DNA of 64,000 nt from Clostridium carboxidivorans P7 (GTDB lineage Bacteria > Bacillota > Clostridia > Clostridiales > Clostridiaceae): positions 2,046,001 through 2,110,000 of the forward strand of contig NZ_CP011803.1 in NCBI RefSeq assembly GCF_001038625.1. Reading direction: 5' to 3'. Within the stretch, counting starts at the first letter, position 1. Every line of letters starts with the position of its first letter. The position numbers and the translations under genes were made by a program. The notes beneath the pieces are model-generated. The model saw nothing but the letters and a program-made list of their open reading frames with translations. It did not search any database and was not told the DNA's origin. Of the stretch, positions 55,705 through 64,000 are shown in pieces.

Positions 55705-56105
55705 CTCAACTTTCGCACATATAAAACTTTAACTTAATATAAAAAGCATATTGCGACACAAGTGTATGTAAGCGAAGTAACTTTTATGCAGTGATATATG
55801 ATAATGGTGTCATCACATTAGCTAAATTGTTTTAGTATTATTCTTAGCTCAAAATTTTTGAAAGCCTTAGAACTTTAGTCCTGTTTGAGGGAACCGAGTT
55901 TGACAAAGTTCTTAGGCTTTCAAAAATTTTGAGATTTAGAATAAATCAGAAACTCCTCTTCGTTTCCTCAGAGGAGTAAGCGATTCGCACAAAATCGTAG
56001 ATTTTGGCTCTCTGCTTAAAACATTTAGCTGTGATGACACCCTTATCATATATCACGGAATGAAAGTTAAAATCCAAACTTCCACTGCATCCTTACATCG
56101 CATTA
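55705..56105 (-). repeat. Palindromic intergenic element, copy 2
   Basis: Fills the gap between the DUF2812 gene and the GNAT gene. In reverse orientation it starts AATGCGATGTAAGGATGCAG, then GTTTGGATTTTAACTTT and CCGTGATATATGATAAGGGT, and ends AAAGTTACTTCG, then GTGCGAAAGTTGAGTT. These are the same ends as the element at 35893. Its outer arms (55791-55822 and 56025-56056, GTGATATATGATAATGGTG type) and an inner perfect 28-bp hairpin (55848-55875/55906-55933) make one large palindrome. The tip loop contains CCTGTTTGAGGGAACCGAGT. Further small hairpins: ACTCCTC/GAGGAGT (about 55951-55977) and AAAATC/GATTTT. Confidence 0.7.
55848..55933 (-). repeat. Perfect 28-bp hairpin within copy 2
   Basis: The left arm 55848-55875 (CTCAAAATTTTTGAAAGCCT, then TAGAACTT) is the exact inverted copy of 55906-55933. 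The 30-base loop reads on the minus strand TGTCAAACTCGGTTCCCTC and then AAACAGGACTA, so it too carries a CAGGAC word, as in the tip hairpins of copy 1. Confidence 0.8.
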
Positions 56106-56107
56106 TT

Positions 56108-56641
56108 TTAATCAATTAAAAGTCCCATAGCTACAGAATCATAGAAAACTCCATTTACACAAAAATCTCTCTTTAATATTACTTCTTTTACAAATCCAAG
56201 CTTATTATATAGTGCAATACCTGTTTTATTATCACTTCTAACTCTTAAATTAATTTTCCTAATTATCCCTGAATTTTTACTCCAGTCAATTAGATATTTA
56301 ATAAATTCTTTTCCTATTCCATTTCCCCAATATTCTTTAAGAACACTTACTCCAAATTCACCAACATGAGAAGTCCTTTCTCGAGGACCTCCAGAAAAGT
56401 TTAAATTTCCAACTACCTTACCATCAATTTCAGCTATAATAAATAATGCATTTTCTTTATTTAAAGCATTTACAATAAATTTTTCTTCCTCGTGAGTAGT
56501 CCTGTTATACTCATCTTTTCCAAAAGTCAGAAAGTCTGACTCTCCTCCAATTATATTAAGATATTCTATTAATGCTTTTCCATCTTCTTTAACAGCTTTC
56601 CTAATTAAAAAATCTTTCTTACTGCATTTTATGTCACTCAT
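56108..56641 (-). CDS. GNAT-family N-acetyltransferase
   Basis: An acetyl-CoA-dependent acyltransferase of 177 residues. The acetyl-CoA-binding loop is in LKEYWGNGIGKEFIKYLIDW (about 107-126), followed by RKINLRVRSDNKTGIALYNK and LGFVKEVILKR, as usual for the YhhY/RimJ-like GNAT group. The ATG at 56641 follows GAGAGG. In-frame ATG 56659 lies before that site. It is the last gene on the minus strand behind the DUF4132 gene, 35 bases after it. Whether it belongs to that cassette by function is unclear. Its substrate is unknown. Confidence 0.88.
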   Translation of the reverse strand: MSDIKCSKKDFLIRKAVKEDGKALIEYLNIIGGESDFLTFGKDEYNRTTHEEEKFIVNALNKENALFIIAEIDGKVVGNLNFSGGPRERTSHVGEFGVSVLKEYWGNGIGKEFIKYLIDWSKNSGIIRKINLRVRSDNKTGIALYNKLGFVKEVILKRDFCVNGVFYDSVAMGLLID

Positions 56642-56676
56642 TACACTCAAACCTCTCATAATATTTTATATAATCT

Positions 56677-59600
56677 TTAATCAATCTTAATTTCTTTTCT
56701 CCAATTTTCATTTACAGTTGTACTTGATGAAAGTGCATTATCAACTTGATACAATGTTTCACTAAAATACTTTTCAGGAACCTTACTTAAAGAAAGCAAG
56801 TGCTCTTCCTTTATTTCATCATATATATAGCTTCCTCTTTCCACTGTACCTGAATTATAAAATCTTAAAATATAAATTGTGGTGTCTTCATTTTCATCTC
56901 CCACATATAAGCCTTCAAATCTTAATTCTACTCCTATGCCTAAATTTTTATCTTCCTTGTACAATTCATAGTATCCACCTGCATCTTGAACTGAACCTCT
57001 ATACCAACCATAGCTCATTAGCTTACCTGCAAGTGAAAGTCCATTTACAATTTTTCCACCAAATCTATCTACATACTTCATGCTCTTTTCTTTTTCTGTT
57101 AAAGCAAATGTCTTTCTATTGAGCTGTTCTATAGGTTGTACAATTTCATAATTTTCAAGCTGCTCCTTCCAAAGTGCTAAATCTTCATCATTAAGTTCAA
57201 GTGGATGTACAAGCCCTATGCTGCAATCATCAAGCATTTCAAATTCATCTTCATCCTTGGTATTAAAGCTTCCATCTTCCATATATCTGAATGTATCTAC
57301 TAACTTTGAATCCTTATATATTCGCCAAATAAGTCCTATGGCAAATTGATGCATAATTGGATTTTCAACAAATAAATTCATCCATGCGCTCTTTGTCCAT
57401 TTTCTATCATTAGATAGTGCTAAATCCATTCTTGTAGTTTGTATTGAAACTGTTGTCTTTAACTGCTTTTTAAAGGTTTTAAACTCACTATGTGCTTCTT
57501 TAGCCTTTTCTTCATCATCTCTTTTACCTGGAGAAGGTAAATTTTTAAGTTTCTTTTTATTTTCATCATATACTTCAATAGAAAGATCAGGTGTAAGATT
57601 TACAGTAAATTTTCTACTTCCATAATCAAATATTCTTTCACCATTTATATCAAAGCCTAAATTTGGCACAATCTTATCAGAAAGTTCTTCTCTGTCTACC
57701 CCCATTTGCTCTGCAGCAAAATCAAGAGCTTCTGAAGCTGCCTTCTTTACCTGTTTATACTTGAACTTTCTTGAAATACCATCAACTATTAAAAGTGCAC
57801 TAGAACTTCCATTTAAAGCAAGAGCCTTTACAGCTTCACTGGCTATTGCCCCTCTTGAATTTTTAGCCCAGTTATTTATATCCTTTTCTAATTTTACAAC
57901 AATTTCATCTCCACCATGAACTGCTGAAAATCCAAGCACCCATCTCTTTTTGGATTCAGCACCTTTTTCAAACCATCTATCAAAAACTTCATTTGCAAAT
58001 AACTTCATATCAAATTCATTTAATTTTTCTGCAAATCTATCTCCATCTACACTTATTCCTATATTGCTGGATGCAGAATAACAAAGCAAAATAGCTTTTA
58101 AATAATCCTCTTCGCAATAATTATCATTTTCCTTTAATCTAACCTTTGGCAATGATTCAAATTCAAGCCATGAAAGTGACTTTTTCTTGTTGCCTTTTAA
58201 CAAATTTTTAATCAAATCATCATCTTTTAATTCTTTTTCTTCACCTTCTTGTTCAATACCTAAAACTTCCATAAGCAAAGTTCTTATTTTTTGACTTTTT
58301 TCAACTTCTAAAGTATAACTTAAAGAATCTTTAATAAGCTTCTTTCTTTCCTCCCTAATATTTTTGTCATGCCATTTTGATAGTATCTTTATGGCAACTT
58401 CTCTTTCGCCCTGCTTTTGAGCTTTTAATTTATTAAGCACATTATCCATATAACAAATATTATTTAAATCATTTGTAAATAATTCTATGATTTTTTCCTT
58501 AACCTTTTTTGAACTATCGCCAAACTCATCTAATACTGCTTTTATATTGTCTTCTGACTTAATTTTAAATATATATTCTATAAATATACATCTTGCATCT
58601 GCTGAAACATTTTTTATATTTTGTATAACTTCATCTCCATCTTGTATTACTATGTCTTTTAAAACAACAGTCATTGCATCTGCTATCCTATTTCCATAAT
58701 CATAATTGGTTAGTATCTTATCAATAAGCTGCATTTTCATATTTACAGATACATTGTATTTTCTTAAAATATCAAATATTAACTGAAATTTTTCTTTACT
58801 ATAACAATTGCCACTTTGCTTATTATATACAGATGCAAGTCTTAAAATATATCTTTGATATTTAAGTACAGATAAAACTACAATTGAACGCTCATATATA
58901 TCAACATTCTCTCCTATTTTTTTACACAAAATAGAAAGTAGATCTATAAGTTCATTATTTACCCTCCAGTAATTTGCTTCCTTAGGGTTTATTAAATAAA
59001 GGGTATTCTTAACTTCTTCAAAGGAGCTTGTACCATTCAAAAATGCTTCTACTATACTTATATCTCCTTCATTTATTTCATCTTCTCTTAGAATCTTTGA
59101 AAATATATTTACACAGTTATTCTCAAGACTTTTTACATAATCTAACTTTTTATCATCATCAAGCATAAATGAAATTAAATAATTTTTTGCAGAGCCTTCG
59201 CATAAATCTATGGCATCTTCAAAAGATTTTTTATCTTTTTTGAGCTTTTCATTTAGCTCTTTCGCAGCATTTTCATTGTCTGAAAATTTTTCTGCATACC
59301 ATGCTATATGATATTTTGAAGGTATTTCAAATATCATGTCAAAATTATTTACTGTGTTAGAATAACAGCTTGTTACAGACATAATACTATAGGCTGAATT
59401 TAAAGCAAATCTAAAATCCACTCTTGTGAAAAATTGAAAAATTTTCTTTAAGGTTGCAGATTTGTCGGCGTTTAATGCTGAAAGTCCTATTAAAAATTTA
59501 AATAAATAATCATTAAACTTATATATTTTAACCTTATCTATAATACTTTCAAGTAATTTATAATCATTTTTATTTATAAAGTCTTGAATTTTCTTAACTA

Positions 59601-60237
59601 AATCCTCTGGCATCTTATTTTCATAAAGATTATCTATAGAATCTGTAAAATCATCTTCTACAACTTTTAAAAGCTCCTTATGTGTATCATCTCTTTCTAC
59701 CATTTTACAGTTGCAGTATATTGAATAAAGCAGCATTTTTTGATTTGTCTTTACTAAGCTCGCTGCTTTAATTAAAGCTTCAGGGGTTTCACTGCATATA
59801 TCATATATTATTTTAAAATACTTGCTTTCCAATTTATTAAAGTTGTAGGTTAAAGGTTCTATATAAAGTACTAATACTATATATTTTTCAATTCCTGCAG
59901 CTATAAATTCTTTTGCATTGTATTCTGAAAACCAATAGTAAGCTCTATTTACTATAAGGCTGGCACTTGGACCACCCATTTTAAATAGCATATTTATATA
60001 TTTTCTCATATAATCATTATTCTTATATTTTTTTATAGAACTAAGTGCATGAACAGTTTTTTTAATGTTGTCATCTGAAATTGAATAAAATTTTATATCA
60101 GGTAATATATTTAAAAATTCATTTTCATCCACTGCATCTTCAAGATAATCTTCTAATTTATCTATAACATTTTCAGATACATTAAGTTCTTCAAGTGCAT
60201 CCATTATTCTATTTAATAAGTGTTCTTTCATATTCAT
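56677..60237 (-). CDS. Giant DUF4132-domain protein, 1186 residues
   Basis: A cytosolic protein of 1186 residues. The N-terminal 800 residues are almost all helical and repeat-like, probably an ARM/HEAT-type solenoid. The C-terminal region from about 860 carries DUF4132 (MolR-like): FTVNLTPDLSIEVYDENKK, SIQTTRMDLALSNDRKWTKS and NPIMHQFAIGLIWRIYKDS. No nuclease, ATPase or membrane motif was seen. The ATG follows GGAGATGACG. It is the fourth gene of the VWA-SWIM-107aa-DUF4132 operon, 43 bases behind the small helical gene. DUF4132 proteins often neighbour MoxR/VWA/SWIM genes. Their function is not established. Confidence 0.82.
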   Translation of the reverse strand: MNMKEHLLNRIMDALEELNVSENVIDKLEDYLEDAVDENEFLNILPDIKFYSISDDNIKKTVHALSSIKKYKNNDYMRKYINMLFKMGGPSASLIVNRAYYWFSEYNAKEFIAAGIEKYIVLVLYIEPLTYNFNKLESKYFKIIYDICSETPEALIKAASLVKTNQKMLLYSIYCNCKMVERDDTHKELLKVVEDDFTDSIDNLYENKMPEDLVKKIQDFINKNDYKLLESIIDKVKIYKFNDYLFKFLIGLSALNADKSATLKKIFQFFTRVDFRFALNSAYSIMSVTSCYSNTVNNFDMIFEIPSKYHIAWYAEKFSDNENAAKELNEKLKKDKKSFEDAIDLCEGSAKNYLISFMLDDDKKLDYVKSLENNCVNIFSKILREDEINEGDISIVEAFLNGTSSFEEVKNTLYLINPKEANYWRVNNELIDLLSILCKKIGENVDIYERSIVVLSVLKYQRYILRLASVYNKQSGNCYSKEKFQLIFDILRKYNVSVNMKMQLIDKILTNYDYGNRIADAMTVVLKDIVIQDGDEVIQNIKNVSADARCIFIEYIFKIKSEDNIKAVLDEFGDSSKKVKEKIIELFTNDLNNICYMDNVLNKLKAQKQGEREVAIKILSKWHDKNIREERKKLIKDSLSYTLEVEKSQKIRTLLMEVLGIEQEGEEKELKDDDLIKNLLKGNKKKSLSWLEFESLPKVRLKENDNYCEEDYLKAILLCYSASSNIGISVDGDRFAEKLNEFDMKLFANEVFDRWFEKGAESKKRWVLGFSAVHGGDEIVVKLEKDINNWAKNSRGAIASEAVKALALNGSSSALLIVDGISRKFKYKQVKKAASEALDFAAEQMGVDREELSDKIVPNLGFDINGERIFDYGSRKFTVNLTPDLSIEVYDENKKKLKNLPSPGKRDDEEKAKEAHSEFKTFKKQLKTTVSIQTTRMDLALSNDRKWTKSAWMNLFVENPIMHQFAIGLIWRIYKDSKLVDTFRYMEDGSFNTKDEDEFEMLDDCSIGLVHPLELNDEDLALWKEQLENYEIVQPIEQLNRKTFALTEKEKSMKYVDRFGGKIVNGLSLAGKLMSYGWYRGSVQDAGGYYELYKEDKNLGIGVELRFEGLYVGDENEDTTIYILRFYNSGTVERGSYIYDEIKEEHLLSLSKVPEKYFSETLYQVDNALSSSTTVNENWRKEIKID

Positions 60238-60280
60238 AAAACGTCATCTCCATTTCATATATAGCTTTCCATAACAATAA

Positions 60281-60604
60281 TCAAAGCTTTGCTATTTTGT
60301 CTTTTAGGTTTAACATATGCAATTTTTTACTACAAATTAAACAATACTCATTTAACTCTGAGTAATTTCTCACAGTTTCTTCATAATCAAAGTCAAAACT
60401 GTGCCTTTTACTTGAAAGTTTATCATGTATGCTTTTTAGCTTCTTTGCACCATAGGTCATTCCACAGCTTTCCATGAGCAAACTTATCCTTGAAAATTCA
60501 TTTAAAGTAAAATCACCTGGTGAATTAAATCCACTAAAAAAAATTTCCTGTAAAGCCTTTTCAACTTCCTTTAATATTTCAAGTATTTCTTCCTTTTCAT
60601 TCAT
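60281..60604 (-). CDS. Hypothetical helical protein, 107 residues
   Basis: Not recognised. The protein is acidic at the N-terminus (MNEKEEILEILKEVEKALQE), then predicted helical throughout, with two cysteines in NEYCLICSKKL near the C-terminus and one at about 53. No metal motif is complete. The ATG at 60604 follows GGTGGTGAT. The longer frame from 60619 would begin inside that site. It lies 22 bases after the SWIM gene and 43 before the DUF4132 gene, so it is an integral member of the cassette. Confidence 0.75.
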   Translation of the reverse strand: MNEKEEILEILKEVEKALQEIFFSGFNSPGDFTLNEFSRISLLMESCGMTYGAKKLKSIHDKLSSKRHSFDFDYEETVRNYSELNEYCLICSKKLHMLNLKDKIAKL

Positions 60605-60626
60605 ATATATCACCACCAAACAGTTG

Positions 60627-62306
60627 CTATACTGTTAAATTTTCAACTTCCCCTGCATCATCATAATAGCTAATTGGATAAAACATAAGCTTTTCTTTAT
60701 CTATATAAACTTTTCCCATAAATAAATGAGTCTTTTTATATTTCACTAATCTTTCCAAAGTTCTTATAAGATTTTTGCTTTCACTAGAAAATTTAACAAG
60801 TATTTTGCAGAGATTATTTTCTTTATCATATATTGGAAGTGAAAACTCTTGAGTTACATTATCAAAATTAGACTCTCCAAATTCATTTATATTTAAAAAT
60901 ACTAAGTTATAATTTTCATTTTTCTCGTTGTCATTTAAAAATATCTTTTCTAAAAGCTGCTGCCAGTTATCATAAGTAAAATTTTCAGCATTTAATTTTG
61001 TAAAATGACTTTTATCTATAATTGTCCCTTTTGATTCACTACTGGAAGATATTCTGTTTCCAGAATTTATTTTGCCATGAACAAGCTTAAAGGTTATTTT
61101 AGACAATTCCTGTACACTACAATTTAGCTCCCAGGGTGCAGCTTCATTAAAATTTCTTGTAATTTTCACATTATCATAATATGTAGGAAGTGCATGAGTA
61201 TAAGTATAAATTTGATTTCTCTTGTTTTCTAAAAAATAATAAGTAATACCTTCATAACCTGATTTGCTCTTCCACTTTTCAGCACCAAAACCATGAAGCT
61301 CTACTAGGGGAATTTCATAATAAGAACTTTTAAATTCACCAACTAGTGAGCTCAATTTATTTAAATCTTCTATATTTTCCAGTGCAATTGTCCTAGTATA
61401 AACATTAGTTAGTTTATTTAACAAATTTTTTGCAGTAAAAGAAGCATTTTTATTAAAATAAAGTAAAAATTCCTCTCTTATATCCCTTATACTTTTTTCA
61501 AAATTAGGCAGCTCATAATTATGACATATAACTGCAATACTGTTTAGCTTGTCCAAAACTGTTATAGGAGTTCTTGAAAGACCTGTTATAAATATATCTT
61601 CAATGGTCTGTCTTAACTTTACTGCTGCTTTTTTCATTTCATCTCTATTAAAAAGCAATTCACTTGCAGTAAAATCTTTGAGTTTTTCAAAGCTCAAATA
61701 TCCCTTTTCAAGCTTATATAAAATTAAAGCTTCAGCTTTATGTGTACAAAGTTCTTTTGACTTACAGCTGCAAATTGAGTTTTCTATATCATCTAAAAGC
61801 TTAACTAATATATCTTCATCATTAAAATTCACTTCTATAATAGAGCCTTCTTTTATTGTAAAGTTTATTCCGTATTCTATTCTTTTAACTATATTTCCTA
61901 AGCTTTTTTCTCCTATTTTCTTTTTTATATCCTCTATTTTAAACTCTTTTAATTTTAAAAATTCTTCCTTCTTTTCCTCACATTCATCTTCACTATTTTC
62001 TAATTTAAATATTTCTTTTTGATTTTCAATTAAATATAAATAGCACATAATAACATGCTTACATATACTTCTTGAAGGACAGCTGCATTGATATTTTTGA
62101 ATGTCTTCACTTATAAAACAAGTTATATCATCAATTTTAAATTCAATGCCTTCATCTTTTGTTTCATACTCAAGGTTTGAAACTTTAGCTAAATCCTTTT
62201 CCGCCCTATTTGTAATACCTTTATTACTTATTCCTATAAGATATTCTTTATCAATAGTTTTAATGAATTTCCCAAAGGATTTTAAGAAATTATCTTTGCT
62301 ATCCAA
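60627..62306 (-). CDS. SWIM zinc-finger protein
   Basis: A protein of 559 residues with a SWIM motif CxCx(6)CxH in YQCSCPSRSICKHVIMCYLY (about 70-89). A second copy, CSCKSKELCTHKAEALILYK (near 185), has the same C-x-C-x(6)-C-x-H spacing, so it probably binds two zinc ions and a nucleic acid or a protein. The large C-terminal part is alpha/beta with no known catalytic motif. The start is TTG at 62306 behind a run of seven G. It overlaps the VWA gene by 25 bases, so translation is coupled. Second gene of the cassette. Confidence 0.85.
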   Translation of the reverse strand: MDSKDNFLKSFGKFIKTIDKEYLIGISNKGITNRAEKDLAKVSNLEYETKDEGIEFKIDDITCFISEDIQKYQCSCPSRSICKHVIMCYLYLIENQKEIFKLENSEDECEEKKEEFLKLKEFKIEDIKKKIGEKSLGNIVKRIEYGINFTIKEGSIIEVNFNDEDILVKLLDDIENSICSCKSKELCTHKAEALILYKLEKGYLSFEKLKDFTASELLFNRDEMKKAAVKLRQTIEDIFITGLSRTPITVLDKLNSIAVICHNYELPNFEKSIRDIREEFLLYFNKNASFTAKNLLNKLTNVYTRTIALENIEDLNKLSSLVGEFKSSYYEIPLVELHGFGAEKWKSKSGYEGITYYFLENKRNQIYTYTHALPTYYDNVKITRNFNEAAPWELNCSVQELSKITFKLVHGKINSGNRISSSSESKGTIIDKSHFTKLNAENFTYDNWQQLLEKIFLNDNEKNENYNLVFLNINEFGESNFDNVTQEFSLPIYDKENNLCKILVKFSSESKNLIRTLERLVKYKKTHLFMGKVYIDKEKLMFYPISYYDDAGEVENLTV

Positions 62307-63406
62307 TCTGATAACCCCCCCGGCGTCATTGCTGCAACTTCTGCTCCAAGAGAAGCCATTTTTAAGCCAGCATTTTTATCATATGAAGGTGATGCTTCCA
62401 TATCCAGTGCTGTGAGTACAATTAACTTTGCTCCACTTTCAACAATGGATTTTGCCCTAGCATACATGTTTCCATAACCTCCTCCTTCATATAAATCCGT
62501 AACTAAAATAACTATAGTTCTATGTGGATTTTCAATTAAGCCTTCACAATAGGTTAAAGCCTTGCTTATATTAGTACCACCACCAAGCTGTACACTCATA
62601 AGAGTTTCCACTGGATCATCAATGTATCCAGTTAAATCCACTACTGTTGTATCAAATATAACAAGATTTGTTTTAAGCATTGGAAGCTTTGCAAATATTC
62701 CAGCCATTATGGCACTGTGAATTACAGAATCAAGCATAGAGCCGCTTTCATCCACTGCAATTACCACATTCCAAGGATTAAATTTTTTAACTCTTTCATT
62801 GAAATATATTTTATCTACTATAATTTTATTTTCATTTAAATCGTAATTTTTTAAATTTCTCTTTATAGTTTTCTTAAAATCTATATTTCTTGAACATTTA
62901 ATTATAGAGGATTTATTTTTATTTATCCTTCCTGTAATAGACTTCTTAACATCATTTTCAAGCTCTTTAGTTATTTGATCTGCAATGTTTTTTACAATGG
63001 TCTTTGCAGTATTTAAAACATCACCCCTCATGAGGTGCTTCATCTGGAGTATGTTTTTTAAAAGCTCCTTATTAGGCTCCAGCTTCTTAAGAACTTCTTT
63101 GTCTGTTAAAAGCTCTGTGAGATTATATTTTTCAATAGCATGCTTTTCAAGGATTTCAACAGTTTCTTTTGGAAAAAGTTCTCTTATCTTAGTTATCCAC
63201 TTTGGCACAGTTAAATCTGAAGCCGATGAACCGCCTTGACCTTTACTTCTTCTTACACCATCTTTTTCGCTGTATTCCCTAGAATATAAAAAATCCAACA
63301 AATCGTCCATATCCATATAATTAACACTTGAATTACCACTTTCAAAGGAAATTTGATTTTCTGCATATTTTCCAAGTATTAATCTCCATCTATTTATATT
63401 GCTCAC
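62282..63406 (-). CDS. VWA-domain (CoxE-like) protein
   Basis: A protein of 374 residues. The N-terminal 190 residues are charged and helical. The C-terminal von Willebrand factor A domain (about 200-370) has the metal-ion-dependent adhesion site: VIAVDESGSMLDSV (about 212-225), the Thr in QLGGGTNISKALTY (about 275) and the Asp in VILVTDLYEGGG (about 300). Proteins of this kind usually work with a MoxR AAA+ ATPase as a chaperone or insertion pair. None is next to it. The start is GTG at 63406 behind GGAGGTGGGAG. It is the first gene of the cassette. Confidence 0.88.
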   Translation of the reverse strand: MSNINRWRLILGKYAENQISFESGNSSVNYMDMDDLLDFLYSREYSEKDGVRRSKGQGGSSASDLTVPKWITKIRELFPKETVEILEKHAIEKYNLTELLTDKEVLKKLEPNKELLKNILQMKHLMRGDVLNTAKTIVKNIADQITKELENDVKKSITGRINKNKSSIIKCSRNIDFKKTIKRNLKNYDLNENKIIVDKIYFNERVKKFNPWNVVIAVDESGSMLDSVIHSAIMAGIFAKLPMLKTNLVIFDTTVVDLTGYIDDPVETLMSVQLGGGTNISKALTYCEGLIENPHRTIVILVTDLYEGGGYGNMYARAKSIVESGAKLIVLTALDMEASPSYDKNAGLKMASLGAEVAAMTPGGLSDWIAKIIS

Positions 63407-63532
63407 TAAACTCTCCCACCTCCTATTTCATTATTCTGTTTTCTCCAAAACGAAATTCATTGTCCTCTGAAAAGTTGTGCAGCATTATTCTTATTATATT
63501 AAATCAAAGTTTTGTATGTTTGAAAGTTGAAA

Positions 63533-63904
63533 CTATAACAAATGACCACTATATCTTGCAATTAAAACTAAAATACTTATATGCAGCAATTGATCAATTA
63601 AATTAACTGCATAATATTTTAAGGACTTATGTATGTATGAAACCTTATAACATTTTATATAGTCAATAATAAAATGGCTGATAAAAACTATAAAGATGTT
63701 GTATACAGTAAACAACTTCAAATATAAAAATGCTAAAGAAACTGACAAAGTATATAAAATTACATGTATAACTATAAACTTTACATTCTGCCTTTTTAGT
63801 ATTCCAAAATCACTACATTTAAAAATCTTCCTTATAAATAAGCTTCTTTGAAGAATTACATCTCCAAATAAGTGAAAAAATATTAGTATAAAGTATATTT
63901 TCAT
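63533..63904 (-). CDS. DUF3307 membrane protein
   Basis: A membrane protein of 123 residues with four helices. The signature positions are FFHLFGDVILQRSLFIRK near the N-terminus, ISHFIIDYIKCYK in the middle and LIDQLLHI near 105, whose His/Asp residues recur in DUF3307 (possible metal site). The function is unknown. In other bacteria it is often paired with SatD. The ATG at 63904 is preferred, because TGAGGT sits upstream of it. The ATG at 63916 would lie ahead of that site. It follows the truncated gene by 27 bases on the same strand. Confidence 0.8.
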   Translation of the reverse strand: MKIYFILIFFHLFGDVILQRSLFIRKIFKCSDFGILKRQNVKFIVIHVILYTLSVSLAFLYLKLFTVYNIFIVFISHFIIDYIKCYKVSYIHKSLKYYAVNLIDQLLHISILVLIARYSGHLL

Positions 63905-63931
63905 TTTAAACCTCATGTTGCATATATAAAT

Positions 63932-64000
63932 CTAAGAATCACTTGATATTATTCCCATTTGTTTCATTTTACTAACTGCATATTTATCGATTTCCTCTCC
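63932..64000 (-). CDS. Partial C-terminus of a minus-strand gene
   Basis: The last 22 codons (GEEIDKYAVSKMKQMGIISSDS and stop) of a gene cut by the window edge, upstream of the DUF3307 gene. The short helical stretch is not enough for a family call. SatD-type proteins are the usual partner of DUF3307, so that is one possibility, based on context only. Confidence 0.6.
   Translation of the reverse strand, partial: GEEIDKYAVSKMKQMGIISSDS

Overview
The window looks like a chromosomal segment of a motile, spore-forming, strictly fermentative Clostridium-type Firmicute. The DNA is very AT-rich. Ribosome-binding sites are strong (GGAGG type) and TTG/GTG starts are frequent. It carries spore-coat genes, a T-box ahead of argS, a manganese riboswitch, an AgrA/AgrC-like pair, bacteriohemerythrin, CotF-like proteins and many clostridial transporter families. 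No phage, insertion sequence, CRISPR array, tRNA or rRNA was found. Both window edges cut a gene.

Layout. 1-8.9 kb: a truncated iron-sulfur protein, a cytosolic CZB chemoreceptor, an AgrA/AgrC-like two-component pair, an FlxA-like protein, a membrane chemoreceptor, an MBL-fold hydrolase and a 28-codon chemoreceptor remnant. 8.9-13.4 kb, metals: a tRNA-editing protein, a yybP-ykoY (Mn) riboswitch with a TerC exporter, then Fur-box/feoA/feoB/Cys-rich membrane protein and a CBS protein. 13.4-18.5 kb: an RNase H-fold nuclease, argS with its T-box, and a third chemoreceptor. 19-29 kb: an RND pump with its adaptor, divergent from a response regulator/kinase pair, then an MFS transporter divergent from a second such pair. 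29-33.5 kb: a four-helix Cys-rich protein, a FAD-Rieske oxidoreductase, and TetR plus an NhaC antiporter behind a perfect palindromic operator.

33.5-39.4 kb holds the AmmeMemoRadiSam genes (radical SAM enzyme; extradiol-dioxygenase-like/AMMECR1 fusion), with a secreted transglutaminase-like protein, a permease and a 0.6-kb intergenic element built of long inverted repeats between them. 39.8-44.6 kb: an LDH/MDH-family dehydrogenase with an odd specificity loop, a DUF6033-like protein, SdpI, and two EamA exporters. 44.9-48.2 kb is a copper operon (csoR-copA-copZ) behind a GC-rich CsoR-type operator. Next come a small Cys-rich peptide of RiPP-precursor appearance, a FAD oxidoreductase, a pentapeptide-repeat protein, two spore-coat genes, a hemerythrin, an AraC/DUF2000 pair and a PadR/DUF2812 pair with tandem AT-rich operators.

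55.7-56.1 kb holds a second copy of the long inverted-repeat element, with diagnostic ends in common with the first. 56.1-63.4 kb is a minus-strand cassette encoding VWA, SWIM zinc-finger, a 107-residue helical protein, an 1186-residue DUF4132 protein and a GNAT acetyltransferase. These families usually travel with a MoxR AAA+ ATPase, which is absent here. The window ends with a DUF3307 membrane protein and a truncated gene.

The least-explained items are the dispersed palindromic element (36 kb and 56 kb, with two hairpins showing the same AGGAC loop), the MoxR-less VWA/SWIM/DUF4132 cassette and the orphan Cys-rich peptide at 48.5 kb. Starts were moved from the longest open frame where a ribosome-binding site decided the matter. 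All functional calls come from reading motifs by eye, without database searches.
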